Shown here piece by piece: positions 8,309-17,322 of a stretch of DNA of 35,902 bases. The translations under genes were made by a program, and so were the position numbers. The notes under the pieces were generated by a model. It saw only the letters and a program-made list of their open reading frames with translations. It searched no databases and was not told the DNA's origin. Each line of letters starts with the position of its first letter. Position 1 is the stretch's first letter. The DNA is from Rubripirellula sp. (GTDB lineage Bacteria > Planctomycetota > Planctomycetia > Pirellulales > Pirellulaceae). Where the stretch lies: assembly GCA_016779185.1 (NCBI GenBank), contig JADHOA010000007.1:1-35902 (forward strand), read 5' to 3'.

Positions 8309-8838
8309 TCATATAACCAATTAGTTTGCGCATCGCGTCATATGGATGACGTCTGCCCGAGACGGATGCGCAATCAGTTGAAAAGAAGAAACCTGATTTA
8401 AACTACGATTCAATCGTTACATATCAAGTGGCTGGGTAGAAAGTTGTTTTCTTGTTCCAGTGATCGATCGGTTGAGTCGTGGTCTGCTAGCGGGTCCCTG
8501 ATTCTCGTGTTTCTTTACCGCTGCACCGGTATCCATCACGAATCAGCGTGCAATGGCTCGACATCGTGAAAAAATTGCTTTGTTTTTTTTGGGGTGCAGG
8601 ACACCTAAACGGTTGTCTGTTTTCGAACCAGACGCATTGCTAGATGGGAATGGTGGCCGAACACAAACATTGGTTCTGCGTTACCAAAAAGGTTTCGTGG
8701 TCAGGTTGGTTGAATCTCGTTTTGAATTATGGAAATGTTTGTCGAGATGTTACGATTACTTCAGCAATAGCTAAACGGTTCGTGAGATCGTCCTATTAGA
8801 TTGCTATGCTGTTTTTATTGAGACAAGACTGGTGAAAC
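8309..8838. other. Intergenic region between divergent comM and moxR
   Basis: About 530 bases between two divergent genes. Near the comM side is a nested inverted repeat (listed separately). A T8 run lies near 8582. The plus-strand ORF 8553..8774 (73 codons) has no recognisable domain and an irregular composition; I do not call it, but it is the only candidate small gene here. No tRNA, riboswitch or terminator was recognised. Confidence 0.45.
8327..8372 (-). promoter_or_regulatory. Nested inverted repeat in the comM leader
   Basis: Outer arms TGCGCATC (8327-8334) and GATGCGCA (8365-8372) are perfect complements and enclose an inner hairpin, CGTCAT (8336-8341)-ATGG-ATGACG (8346-8351). The block sits 19-64 bases upstream of the comM ATG. 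It may fold in the 5' leader of the mRNA or be a protein-binding site. It matches no riboswitch class I know. Confidence 0.4.
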
Positions 8839-9807
8839 ATGGAAGAAAAAGAACGGTTGGCCTCCTCGGAGATCACAAAATATGGAGACGCACTCGAACA
8901 GATTTTAGGGAATCTGGAGCAAGTGATCCAAGGAAAGAGAGAGTCCTTGGAAGTGGTTGTGTGCTGCTTAGCAGCAGGGGGACATGCCCTGCTGGAGGAT
9001 ATACCTGGGACTGGAAAAACCATGCTGGCTAAGTCGCTGGCACGCTCAATCGACGGAATCTGTAAGCGGGTTCAATTTACCCCAGATTTGATGCCAACTG
9101 ATGTGTTGGGAGGATCTGTATACAACCCTGCCTCGGGAACTTTTACTTTTCAACCTGGGCCAATTTTTACGAATGTGTTTATTGCTGACGAGATTAATCG
9201 CGCCTCAGCAAGAACCCAGTCTGCTTTGCTCGAAGCGATGGGGGAGCAACAAGTAACTTTAGATGGTGAGACTTACTTTCTCGAATCTCCGTTTATCTGT
9301 ATCGCTACGCAAAATCCGTTTGACTTCCAGGGTGCATTTCAATTGCCCGAGGCACAGATGGATCGATTCATGATCGCAATAAAACTAGGATATGTTACCG
9401 AAGACGAAGAAATTGATTTATTAAAAAAAGGTGGTATGGGCAGAGCACTCGCGGATCTCAAGTGCATTACAACAAGTGAAACCATTCGTAATATTCAAAG
9501 TGCGGTTGAGAAAGTTCAGATAGAAGATTCAATATTTCGCTACATGATGGATGTGATCCATGCTACAAGAAATACTTCCAATATTCGACTCGGTATATCA
9601 ACCCGAGGCTCATTGCATTGGTCGTTGATTTCCAAGGCTTACGCAATGCTGCGTGGACGTGATTTTGTCATACCAGATGACGTGTATCATGTCGCTCATT
9701 CTGTTTTAGCGCATCGTCTCTTATTGAATTCCCGTTTTGGAGAGGGATCCGAAGCAAAACGCGCAAATCTGAACGAGATCATCGAGCGAATCGCGTTGCC
9801 GCGGTAA
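8839..9807 (+). CDS. MoxR-family AAA+ ATPase
   Basis: 322 residues, typical length. Walker A 'GTGKT' is at 57-61, followed by 'RVQFTPDLMPTDVLGG', Walker B 'FIADEINRA' at about 114-122, sensor region 'ATQNPFDFQGAFQLPEAQMDRF' and a C-terminal lid ('LGISTRGSLHWSLISKAYAML'). The MoxR-specific 'TPDLMP.D..G' and 'EINRA....Q.ALLEAM' signatures make the assignment firm. Family knowledge: MoxR proteins act as chaperone-like ATPases, often with VWA- or DUF58-containing partners. It is the first gene of a tight operon with the DUF58 and transglutaminase genes (17-base gap to the next). No VWA gene follows in this window, so the DUF58 protein is the likely partner. Confidence 0.95.
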   Translation: MEEKERLASSEITKYGDALEQILGNLEQVIQGKRESLEVVVCCLAAGGHALLEDIPGTGKTMLAKSLARSIDGICKRVQFTPDLMPTDVLGGSVYNPASGTFTFQPGPIFTNVFIADEINRASARTQSALLEAMGEQQVTLDGETYFLESPFICIATQNPFDFQGAFQLPEAQMDRFMIAIKLGYVTEDEEIDLLKKGGMGRALADLKCITTSETIRNIQSAVEKVQIEDSIFRYMMDVIHATRNTSNIRLGISTRGSLHWSLISKAYAMLRGRDFVIPDDVYHVAHSVLAHRLLLNSRFGEGSEAKRANLNEIIERIALPR

Positions 9808-9824
9808 GGAATACGGAGAGCTTA

Positions 9825-11042
9825 ATGACGCTTAGACGCCGCTGGTCATTCTGGATGCCGCCGCTTGAGCATCCGCCTATTTTATGGCTTGACGATCAAT
9901 ACCGGGGATTATTGACAGACAGCGGACGATTGGTGTTATGGGGTGTTGCTATCTCAACGTTATCGCTCTTCGCCTCTGGTTCGTATTTAATTGCGATTTT
10001 ACTTGGCTTTTCCCTCGCCGTGCTCAGTTTGTCGTTTGTCTTTGGGGCATTTACCCGTCCGACAGCTTCACTCGAAATAGTGAGAGACGAGATTCCTGAT
10101 GGCACCGAGGGCAATGTGGTCCACTATCGAGTTACGGTGCACAATCGAGGGATTCACGCGGTCAAAAATGTCTTGGTCGAAGAGCGAGGGATGGTTCCAG
10201 AGCTACGACCCATAAATAGTCCCACAAAAATTGATGAAATACCTCCTGATGAAAGTCGCACCGTAATTCTTTCTATGCACTGTGAACGTCGAGGAGTTTA
10301 CTCGGTGGAACGCTTACAGATTTCTAGTTCATTGCCGACTGGCTTCGTTAAGGTAGGGCGATCAAAGAGGCAAAAAAAGTTTGTGATTGTACACCCCATC
10401 CCAACTTCAAAGAATTGGGAGAAAATTCTCGCCATTCCTTACCACGAGAATTCTAAGTCGAGTTTTGGTACTAGGCTCGAGACGTGCAAAGAGCTGGTTG
10501 GTGTCCGGGATTGGAGATTGGGAGATCAGGTTTGCGATGTGCATTGGCGATCTACCGCGAGAAGAGGTCGACTTACCTCCAAAGAATACGCTCCTCAACC
10601 AGCGCCTACTTGCTCATTGCTTCTAGATCTCGAAGCGAAGACGGCCAAAGAAGAGCAGAGAATCGATCGAATGATTTCGATTGCGGCATCAATCACACAA
10701 TATCTAACCAGAAAAGATTTTGATCTGAACGTATTTTGTACTAAAGAAGATGGTATCAGCGATCATGCGGTGAATCATTTCAATGGCTTGCAACCACTTC
10801 TTTACGCACTGTCTTCGCTTGAATCGCATAGGCGGGGTGATTTGAGTACAGCCGTGACTGCTTTGGTTGAACCGGCACGCGCGGATCTAGTTGTACTGTT
10901 GATGGTCAGGATGGACTCAAAGCGACGGCAGTTTGTTAATGAAATCCGTCAAACTGGTTGCAGGTTATCTGTTTGGGTCGAAGGTAAATCTGGGATCCAT
11001 AGTGAGTGGCTAGAGGATGATCAGATGGAGATTTGGTCATGA
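9825..11042 (+). CDS. DUF58 domain-containing membrane protein
   Basis: 405 residues. An N-terminal hydrophobic stretch of about 40 residues (37-76) forms two closely spaced membrane segments; a beta-rich region follows ('VHYRVTVHNRGIHAVKNVLVEERG'). The DUF58 core 'GVRDWRLGDQVCDVHWRSTARRGRLTSKEY' is near 225-255, and a VWA-like C-terminal part follows ('SLLLDLEAK', 'DLVVLLMVRMDSKRRQF'). The gene sits between moxR and the transglutaminase; its stop overlaps the next start in an ATGA junction, implying translational coupling. Family knowledge: MoxR-DUF58-transglutaminase clusters are widespread and linked to cell-envelope processes; the biochemical role is not settled. Confidence 0.93.
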   Translation: MTLRRRWSFWMPPLEHPPILWLDDQYRGLLTDSGRLVLWGVAISTLSLFASGSYLIAILLGFSLAVLSLSFVFGAFTRPTASLEIVRDEIPDGTEGNVVHYRVTVHNRGIHAVKNVLVEERGMVPELRPINSPTKIDEIPPDESRTVILSMHCERRGVYSVERLQISSSLPTGFVKVGRSKRQKKFVIVHPIPTSKNWEKILAIPYHENSKSSFGTRLETCKELVGVRDWRLGDQVCDVHWRSTARRGRLTSKEYAPQPAPTCSLLLDLEAKTAKEEQRIDRMISIAASITQYLTRKDFDLNVFCTKEDGISDHAVNHFNGLQPLLYALSSLESHRRGDLSTAVTALVEPARADLVVLLMVRMDSKRRQFVNEIRQTGCRLSVWVEGKSGIHSEWLEDDQMEIWS

Positions 11043-12916
11043 GAAAAAATTACCTGACTGATTACCGATTCGTTCGTGCATTCCCCTTGATTTCCGCTCT
11101 TTGTTATCAAGCGGTGGCTTTGCATCGCTGGCCGGTAACATGCGTTTTAACTCTTTTGATGGTTGTCGCGGGGGAGCGATACTTTTTCGATGCAACGAGG
11201 TTTTCAAAAGCACTGTTCTGTTCAATTCTCAGCGCCTTAGCGTTGATGATATCAGCTGGCGATAGTCCGATTGTTGGCGTGCTGCCACCGCTGATGGGTG
11301 AGTTTCTTCTTAACCTTCTGATCGTGTGCGGTTTCATTGCGATCGGTCGTAAAAAATATTTCAGAGGTTGTCTAATCGCTTGGGGAATCATTGGTTTATC
11401 AATCAGTTCCGATCAGTCACTTGATGCATTATTCCCTTTACTATGCTTTGCGAGCTCCTTGCTTTTCTTTTCAGCCTTGGACTCAGGTTTATTTGCGTCA
11501 AAAAAAATTCACTTTTCAATCTACGTTGTTTTCATTGGCCTAGTTGGATCGTCCGCTGCAGAATTCGGAGCCTTCACAAGAGCAGCCCAATTCTTGATTC
11601 AAGATGCAATCGCTTCTTATTACGACACACCGGGACTTTCAGGCCTTGGTCAAGAGTTGTTTGTTGGATCCAGAGGATCAATAAAAGCGTCGCAAGTTGC
11701 GGTGCTGGAGGTGTCTAAACCTGTGTCACGCCTGCGATCCAAAGTATTTGATCATTTCGATGGATCCAAGTGGTTTGCAGATGAGGAACAACTACAAAAG
11801 AATCTACATCCATCAGCCGCCCCTTTTGATAGTGCTGAATTGGGTCAGTTGGATTTTGTTTGGCTTGATCAGCCAAGTTCGAGCATTCCAACCCCAGGTG
11901 GTACCATTAAGGTTTTTGGTGACCATGTGAAGACGGTGAACGGTTGGGTTTACCATTGCGAGAGTTCGCCTCGTTTCGGAAGTCTCTTATATGATTCGAG
12001 TGAACGCTTACTACAGGAGAGTGCCGACCTTGATTCCTTGCTTCACGTGCCTAGAGAATTGTCAGCAGATCTCAAGCGTTTTGGGAATCGTTTTGCCGGT
12101 AAATTCCCTGACGCTCTGAGTCAATCATGCGCCCTAGCGGATCATTTTCAAAAAAATTACACCTATTCCCTTGCGACGAATTTCACAGGTGAGCAGCACC
12201 CGCTAATAGAACTGATTCAAGGTAAATCAAGCGCTTATTGTGTCTATTTTGCCAGCGCCATGGCTCTAACCCTTCGCACACATGGAATTCCTACACGGGT
12301 TGTCAGCGGTTACGTGCCGCTTGAAAGAAATCGTTTCACCGATTCAATAACGGTTCGGAAACGAGATGCGCACGCGTGGGTCGAAGTCTGGATTGCTGAT
12401 CAAGAAAGATTTGTTGCGTTTGATCCAACTCCGATGACTTCTAGGAATCAAGTGTTAGGTATCAAACCCACACGGAGCTTTGTGATCGAACTTGTCTATG
12501 CTGGGTGGGGTATCATTCGCCGATTGTGGATTCAATCGAGTGATGATCCTTTTAAGTTTCTCCTTGTTGTGTGTAAATCCATGATCTTAGATTTTGCAAT
12601 CGTGGCAGGATTACTGATTTGCGTTTTGGCCTACCGGATTAAAAGACAAATCCATAGATCTAAGGAGTTGAGTGGGATAAATTCGGATCTATGGATTGCG
12701 TATCGATATTACCGAAGTTCGCTTCAGAAAAAAGGTATTAAATTGCTTCCAAATCAACCCGATGAACTTGCGATTACAACACTGCATGAAAATGGTCTTG
12801 AGCAAACGGCTTATCACGCGGAAAGATTTTTAGACCAATATCGCAAACAGCGTTATGGCCAACGACCTGATTCGGAGAACTTATTACGCTTAGCGAAGCA
12901 AATTGCCGACAATTAA
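11039..12916 (+). CDS. Membrane-anchored transglutaminase-like protein (DUF3488/TgpA-type)
   Basis: About 625 residues. The track begins at a TTG (11033); the ATG at 11039 overlaps the preceding stop as ATGA and is preferred. Several hydrophobic helices occupy the first 180 residues (DUF3488-like), then a periplasmic part carries the transglutaminase core with a full Cys-His-Asp triad: 'SSAYCVYFASAMALTLRTHGIPTRVVSGY' (Cys401), 'DAHAWVEVW' (His445), 'FDPTP' (Asp462). Another membrane helix near 520-535 and a cytoplasmic C-terminal tail follow. This matches TgpA-type proteins, which are thought to crosslink or cleave envelope substrates. It is the third gene of the MoxR operon; the next gene starts only 6 bases downstream if its GTG start is used. 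Confidence 0.93.
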   Translation: MRKNYLTDYRFVRAFPLISALCYQAVALHRWPVTCVLTLLMVVAGERYFFDATRFSKALFCSILSALALMISAGDSPIVGVLPPLMGEFLLNLLIVCGFIAIGRKKYFRGCLIAWGIIGLSISSDQSLDALFPLLCFASSLLFFSALDSGLFASKKIHFSIYVVFIGLVGSSAAEFGAFTRAAQFLIQDAIASYYDTPGLSGLGQELFVGSRGSIKASQVAVLEVSKPVSRLRSKVFDHFDGSKWFADEEQLQKNLHPSAAPFDSAELGQLDFVWLDQPSSSIPTPGGTIKVFGDHVKTVNGWVYHCESSPRFGSLLYDSSERLLQESADLDSLLHVPRELSADLKRFGNRFAGKFPDALSQSCALADHFQKNYTYSLATNFTGEQHPLIELIQGKSSAYCVYFASAMALTLRTHGIPTRVVSGYVPLERNRFTDSITVRKRDAHAWVEVWIADQERFVAFDPTPMTSRNQVLGIKPTRSFVIELVYAGWGIIRRLWIQSSDDPFKFLLVVCKSMILDFAIVAGLLICVLAYRIKRQIHRSKELSGINSDLWIAYRYYRSSLQKKGIKLLPNQPDELAITTLHENGLEQTAYHAERFLDQYRKQRYGQRPDSENLLRLAKQIADN

Positions 12917-12922
12917 TGTTTC

Positions 12923-14092
12923 GTGTCAATTGCCACCCTATTGCTTCACGTCACATCGCAGTACTCTGAAAGCGGTTTAAACGCCACAAGTTCAACCAGC
13001 TTGGGTGATTCAAGCGTCACAACTAAGAGAGTAATTCGAAGAAGCATGACAGGAGAAGCCCGAGATGGATTAGTTCCAGTGAGTCAAGGGCCTGCGTTTC
13101 GCAGAGATGAAAAGAATGAAATCTCTAAATCGATTCGGCCTCCCATGGGCATGCTTGCGGGAGTTTTGTTTGGTCTCAGCTCAGCAGTACTCTACACCGC
13201 CACAAATGTTGCTTTACGGCATTGTGTTGACATAGACGCCTTTCTCGTGTCAGCCGTCAAAGCGATACCGACGGTTGCTTTCTTGGGTCCCTATTTGGTG
13301 TGGATGATTGTTCGTGGGGAATTGATTGCGAGCAGTTTTCGCATGGTCCCCAGATTTATACTGGCAGCGTTATTGGGCCAATTCGTTGGCAATGCTTTTT
13401 TTCAATTAGCTCTCGGGCGAATTGGTTTGGCAGTATCTGTCCCCATAACGCTTGGCACCATGATTATTGGTGCTGCAATATTCGGAAGATGGTTATTGCA
13501 TGAAAAAGTGAAGCTGCGGACACTTGTCGCAATGTTAATCTTGTTGGCCTCGATTCTGGTACTCTCATCACCCAGTAGTCACCCAGAGCTTGCACAACAA
13601 GCTGTTGTCGGCAGCGACTTCGAACCGACTAGTACAGCCCGTGAGGTTGGGATTGGCTCACTTTGTGCCGCAATGTCAGGAATTGCATATGCCGTTTTCG
13701 GGACTGTGATGCGTCAGGCACTAACAGGTGGTCTTTCGGCACCTTTTACGATGTTCCTAAGCGGAAGTGTTGGAGCGGTAGCGCTGTGGGCATTTTCGTT
13801 TTACCGAATTGGAGCGGTCTTAATCTTAGAGGTGCCGCCGGATGAATGGGGCACCATGGTCGTAGCCGGTCTTTTGAATTTCTGCGCGTTTGTATCTCTA
13901 TCTATTGCTTTGAAATCACTGCCTGTCGTCGCGGTCAACCTTTTGAATGCTTCTCAGGTAGCGATGGCAGCATTGGCTGGAATCATTTTTTTTTCCGAGC
14001 CCGTGACCAGTTCGTTGATCACAGGCGTAGGGTTAACACTACTGGGACTATTGGTAATGGTGCAGCGTAAACGCAATAACCCAGACAAGTAG
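12923..14092 (+). CDS. EamA/DMT-superfamily permease
   Basis: 389 residues from the GTG at 12923. From residue 75 on there are about ten transmembrane helices in two EamA repeats ('MGMLAGVLFGLSSAVLYTATNVALR' opening the first, 'GIGSLCAAMSGIAYAVFGTVMRQAL' the second), ending in a short basic tail 'VQRKRNNPDK'. The first 74 residues are Ser/Thr/Arg-rich, non-hydrophobic and unlike DMT proteins, so translation may really begin at the ATG at 13046 or, more likely by family length, 13145. Substrate unknown: EamA permeases export or import small metabolites. It follows the transglutaminase gene on the same strand but seems functionally unrelated to it. Confidence 0.85.
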   Translation: MSIATLLLHVTSQYSESGLNATSSTSLGDSSVTTKRVIRRSMTGEARDGLVPVSQGPAFRRDEKNEISKSIRPPMGMLAGVLFGLSSAVLYTATNVALRHCVDIDAFLVSAVKAIPTVAFLGPYLVWMIVRGELIASSFRMVPRFILAALLGQFVGNAFFQLALGRIGLAVSVPITLGTMIIGAAIFGRWLLHEKVKLRTLVAMLILLASILVLSSPSSHPELAQQAVVGSDFEPTSTAREVGIGSLCAAMSGIAYAVFGTVMRQALTGGLSAPFTMFLSGSVGAVALWAFSFYRIGAVLILEVPPDEWGTMVVAGLLNFCAFVSLSIALKSLPVVAVNLLNASQVAMAALAGIIFFSEPVTSSLITGVGLTLLGLLVMVQRKRNNPDK

Positions 14093-14117
14093 TATTGCTT
14101 TGGGTGAAGCACGTTTC

Positions 14118-15224
14118 TTACGCTCGCGTTAATTTGGTAATCCGTCCCGTTGAGACCCATTCTGCGACATAAATATCACCCTGTAGATCAAAACAAGCAT
14201 CATGAGGGTGGACGAATTTACCATCGTGCCATTTATCTGGCGTGGTTCGAATGGTGTACCCGGAATTAGTCTCCTTGTCGTTGACTATTCGCTCGCGATC
14301 GTCGCCTAGGGTTGTGATGGTTTTATAATCTGTGCCAAGAATTGAGACTCTTGAAACAAGTTCTGGCACTAAAAGAAGATTGTCAAAAGTATCAAGGTTA
14401 GCTGGTAATCCAAAGTCAGATATCGTCGACTGATACTCTCCTGACAAGCTAAACACTTGGAGTGCATTGTGAGCACGATCCGCGACAACAATTTTGGGAT
14501 CATCTTGTTTGCGACTATCAATCCAAATACCGTGCGGCAGACTAAATGTGCCGGCGCCGCTACCCGGACCACCAAACGAAGAGATCCATTCTCCATCTCC
14601 ACTGTAGCGGTGGATAAAGTAAGATCCGTACCCGTCTGCAACCAAAAACTCGTTGTTTGGTAAGAAGGCAAAGTTGGTTGGCATGAATCGGTTTCTTCCC
14701 CAAACCTTTCGAGGATTCGTTGCCTCATCTGCAGCGTAGTGACCGCTGCCAGTCGGCGCGTGTTTAATCCAAACTACTTCACCCTTCAGCGTAAGTTTTG
14801 CAATCGCCTTCACCTGCTGATACGCAGCAACATAAAGATACGAGATTCCATTCTCTACTCGAATGTCGATGCCGTGACCACCTCCTTGAAACTGTGAACC
14901 AAAAGAGCGAATAAACTTTCCTTTTTCGTCAAAAACAAAGATAGACGGGTGATCTGCAAGTCGCTCGGAACCTTCGTGGATCACGTAAAGGTTGTTGTCG
15001 CTGTCAACTGCTACATTATGAGTCGTTTGCCAATGAAACTGCGCAGGGAGCTCAACACAGAAATGATCATAGTGGTACTTCAGTTCTCCATCTCCCGTTA
15101 CCTGTTGAGCCGCAGTGCGTTTACTCGTGGCAATTGCGGGTGCTGCAACTAAAGCAGACGCGGTTCTTAAAAAGTGTCTTCGACTGCGGGATGTGGAAAG
15201 TGTTTGTTTCATTTTCGAATTCAT
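14118..15224 (-). CDS. Tat-exported NHL-repeat beta-propeller protein
   Basis: 368 residues. A twin-arginine signal is clear: 'SRSRRHFLRTASALVAAPAIA' (about 12-32), so the protein should be exported folded. The rest consists of NHL-type blades: 'HNVAVDSDNNLYVIHEGS', 'PSIFVFDEKGKFIRSFG', 'GHGIDI', 'YFIHRYSGDGEWISSFGGPGSGAGTFSLPHGIWIDSR', 'PHDACFDLQGDIYVAEW'. The arrangement resembles the six-bladed propeller of peptidylamidoglycolate-lyase-like proteins, but lyase activity is not shown. Such Tat-signalled NHL proteins are frequent in planctomycetes. It converges with the EamA gene (25 bases between stops) and looks like a single-gene unit. Confidence 0.88.
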   Translation of the reverse strand: MNSKMKQTLSTSRSRRHFLRTASALVAAPAIATSKRTAAQQVTGDGELKYHYDHFCVELPAQFHWQTTHNVAVDSDNNLYVIHEGSERLADHPSIFVFDEKGKFIRSFGSQFQGGGHGIDIRVENGISYLYVAAYQQVKAIAKLTLKGEVVWIKHAPTGSGHYAADEATNPRKVWGRNRFMPTNFAFLPNNEFLVADGYGSYFIHRYSGDGEWISSFGGPGSGAGTFSLPHGIWIDSRKQDDPKIVVADRAHNALQVFSLSGEYQSTISDFGLPANLDTFDNLLLVPELVSRVSILGTDYKTITTLGDDRERIVNDKETNSGYTIRTTPDKWHDGKFVHPHDACFDLQGDIYVAEWVSTGRITKLTRA

Positions 15225-15440
15225 TAATCACTGAAGGGTTGTGGGGGACATATTCTAAATACAATTTACGACATCGATTTCACAATGATGAAATCTAGGC
15301 GACGATGAATGTTTTCGGATTGGTATTATGCAGATTGAATAAAGTCATGATTATTCCTTATCTGCTTTGAATAAAATCACCGGCGATAACGCATTAGCGG
15401 TGCAAGAAGTTAGGCAGTGATTAGTAAGGTTCACCTCTCG

Positions 15441-16271
15441 ATGGTAGATGAGTATAAGGTCAAGCGTTTCGGGTTTGGCGAGAACTGGCTGGCATTTTCT
15501 GAACAAATAGATCACCAAAGAATCAAAGAAGCGGTGCGTTCTTTGAAAGAACTCTTTGAATTAGAAAGCTTTGCCGGCCGCACATTCTTTGATATCGGGT
15601 GTGGCAGTGGGATTTTTTCGCTTGCGGCACACCAGCTGGGTGCCACCGTTTTATCAATCGACTTTGATATGAATTCGGTCACTTGCGCGGAGCGTTTAAG
15701 GGATCAATTCGGTATTTCCCGCCAGTCATGGAGGATTAGCCAAGGTTCTGTGCTTGATGCGAAACTACTGTCAGATTTCGGTCAGGCTGATTTGGTTTAC
15801 TGCTGGGGAGTTGTTCACCATACGGGAAACATGCATGAGGCAATCAATAATGCTGTTGCAGCGGTGCGTATCGATGGTTCAATTTGTTTGGCGATTTATA
15901 ACCAGCAAGGAAACGCTAGTAAGCGTTGGAAATCGATCAAGATGGCTTACAACTACTTGCCGTGCGTTTTGCGACCAATTTATGTAATATGCATAGCGGG
16001 TTGGTATGAATTGAAGTTTGCTTTGGCTCGATTGATTCGTCGCCAAAATCCTTTGCCATTCGCTGACTGGAGTAAAAAGAAAGAAGACCGAGGGATGTCG
16101 GCTTGGCATGACTGGGTTGATTGGATTGGTGGATTGCCTTTTGAAGTTGCATCCCCAGATGATGTTGTTAGGCAGTTAAGGTCCCACGGTTTTGTTCTAG
16201 AGAAGCTAAAGACGGTGGGTAGTGGATGGGGCTGTAATGAATACCTCTTTCGACGCGAACATGAATTGTAA
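15441..16271 (+). CDS. Class I SAM-dependent methyltransferase
   Basis: 276 residues from the ATG at 15441 ('MVDEYKVKRFGFGENWLAFSE'); the track uses a GTG eight codons earlier. Motif I 'FFDIGCGSGIFSLAA' is intact, followed by an acidic motif II 'VLSIDFDMNSV' and 'ADLVYCWGVVHHTGNMHEAINNA', as in small-molecule and lipid methyltransferases. A hydrophobic stretch near the middle ('YLPCVLRPIYVICIAGWYELKFAL') suggests membrane association or a substrate lid. Substrate unknown. It is not closely similar by eye to the frameshifted methyltransferase at 6.0-6.7 kb apart from the fold motifs. It converges with the TVP38-like gene on the other strand. Confidence 0.85.
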   Translation: MVDEYKVKRFGFGENWLAFSEQIDHQRIKEAVRSLKELFELESFAGRTFFDIGCGSGIFSLAAHQLGATVLSIDFDMNSVTCAERLRDQFGISRQSWRISQGSVLDAKLLSDFGQADLVYCWGVVHHTGNMHEAINNAVAAVRIDGSICLAIYNQQGNASKRWKSIKMAYNYLPCVLRPIYVICIAGWYELKFALARLIRRQNPLPFADWSKKKEDRGMSAWHDWVDWIGGLPFEVASPDDVVRQLRSHGFVLEKLKTVGSGWGCNEYLFRREHEL

Positions 16272-16435
16272 TTTGTCTCCCACGGTAATTGGGTAAAAGC
16301 GTGAAACGGCCGGCTAATTGAGCTAATCTTTAGGACTAGGTATTACTAAGACATTCATGAACCAATTCAGCACTGAAGCGACTTGTTGCTGTGGGTCATT
16401 AACAACCCTTGTTTGCGCTTTGTTGATGGAGTCAA

Positions 16436-17101
16436 TCAGTCGATTGCTTTTAATTCCTTGCGAACCCTTCGCGATATCCAAGTGGACGCCAAGATTGCTG
16501 CTCCAATCGACACACACAAACTAAAAAGTTTCATTGTGTTAATTGTTCCGGAATCCATTATCTCGGAATTTGCGCCGACGTTTACCCACAGAGACTGCGG
16601 AAGCACTGCTAATGCAGTTCCCATAAGAAAGGGTCTTATTCGGCTACCCATCGCTCCCATGATGTAGCTGATAAACGCCGTCGGTATGGGGGTCAGTCGC
16701 ACAAGGAAATGGGATTTTGTATTTGCTGTCTCCGCTGCTAACCGTAAAACCGGTAACCATAACTTGTATTTGTTAGAGCTTGCAGCGTGAATGACTGTGG
16801 AGCGAAAAAAATAAGAGCCTAGATAGTAATTAACAACGGCCGCAATTAACGCAACTGCAAGCATTAAAGCGGTACCTAGCTTCCAACCAAATACTGCACC
16901 GCTGAATACGGATACAGGTGTTTTCGGTACCAATAGTGTCAGTGCGAGACTGCCAATGAGTACAAATAGAATGGGTGCAGTGCGATTGGAAAGAGAAAGG
17001 ATCTTCTGTGTTGACTCTATTTTGATGCCAGACAGCAACAGCAAGACAATCGAACCTATTAGACCGAAACCGACGATCCATTTAATTTTGGTCTTTTGCA
17101 C
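16436..17101 (-). CDS. TVP38/TMEM64 family membrane protein (VTT domain)
   Basis: 221 residues from a GTG start. Multiple membrane helices are visible, with the VTT/DedA-like signature in the middle ('LLVPKTPVSVFSGAVFGWKLGTALMLAVALIAAVVNYYLGSYFFR') and the later 'FLVRLTPIPTAFISYIMGAMGSRIRPFLMGTALAVLPQS', where the R-x-x-P-x-P-x-x-x-x-x-Y-x-x-G pattern is characteristic. Family knowledge: VTT proteins are implicated in lipid scrambling or undecaprenyl-phosphate recycling; which applies here cannot be told. No close operon partner: the region upstream leads to the divergent purQ. Confidence 0.85.
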   Translation of the reverse strand: MQKTKIKWIVGFGLIGSIVLLLLSGIKIESTQKILSLSNRTAPILFVLIGSLALTLLVPKTPVSVFSGAVFGWKLGTALMLAVALIAAVVNYYLGSYFFRSTVIHAASSNKYKLWLPVLRLAAETANTKSHFLVRLTPIPTAFISYIMGAMGSRIRPFLMGTALAVLPQSLWVNVGANSEIMDSGTINTMKLFSLCVSIGAAILASTWISRRVRKELKAID

Positions 17102-17322
17102 AGCTGAGGCTTGGTGGTTCTGATGAGAGTAGGTTAACGCTGATCTGATACTGGGACCGGCAGTTTGTTCAGCTTTTTATCAATAAATTACCACATTTTT
17201 AAAGCAGACTTACGAGCAGCGAAGCGAGAGATTGGGTTTAATTTGGCTGTGCTTTCCAAAATCACCTTATCGGTCTACACTCGATCCATCCCATTTCTTT
17301 CCACTTTGCCATCTATACCACA

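Noticed and set aside
8553-8774. Plus-strand ORF of 73 codons in the comM-moxR spacer
   Set aside because: No recognisable domain, irregular composition and no ribosome-binding site; kept only as a note in the intergenic entry.
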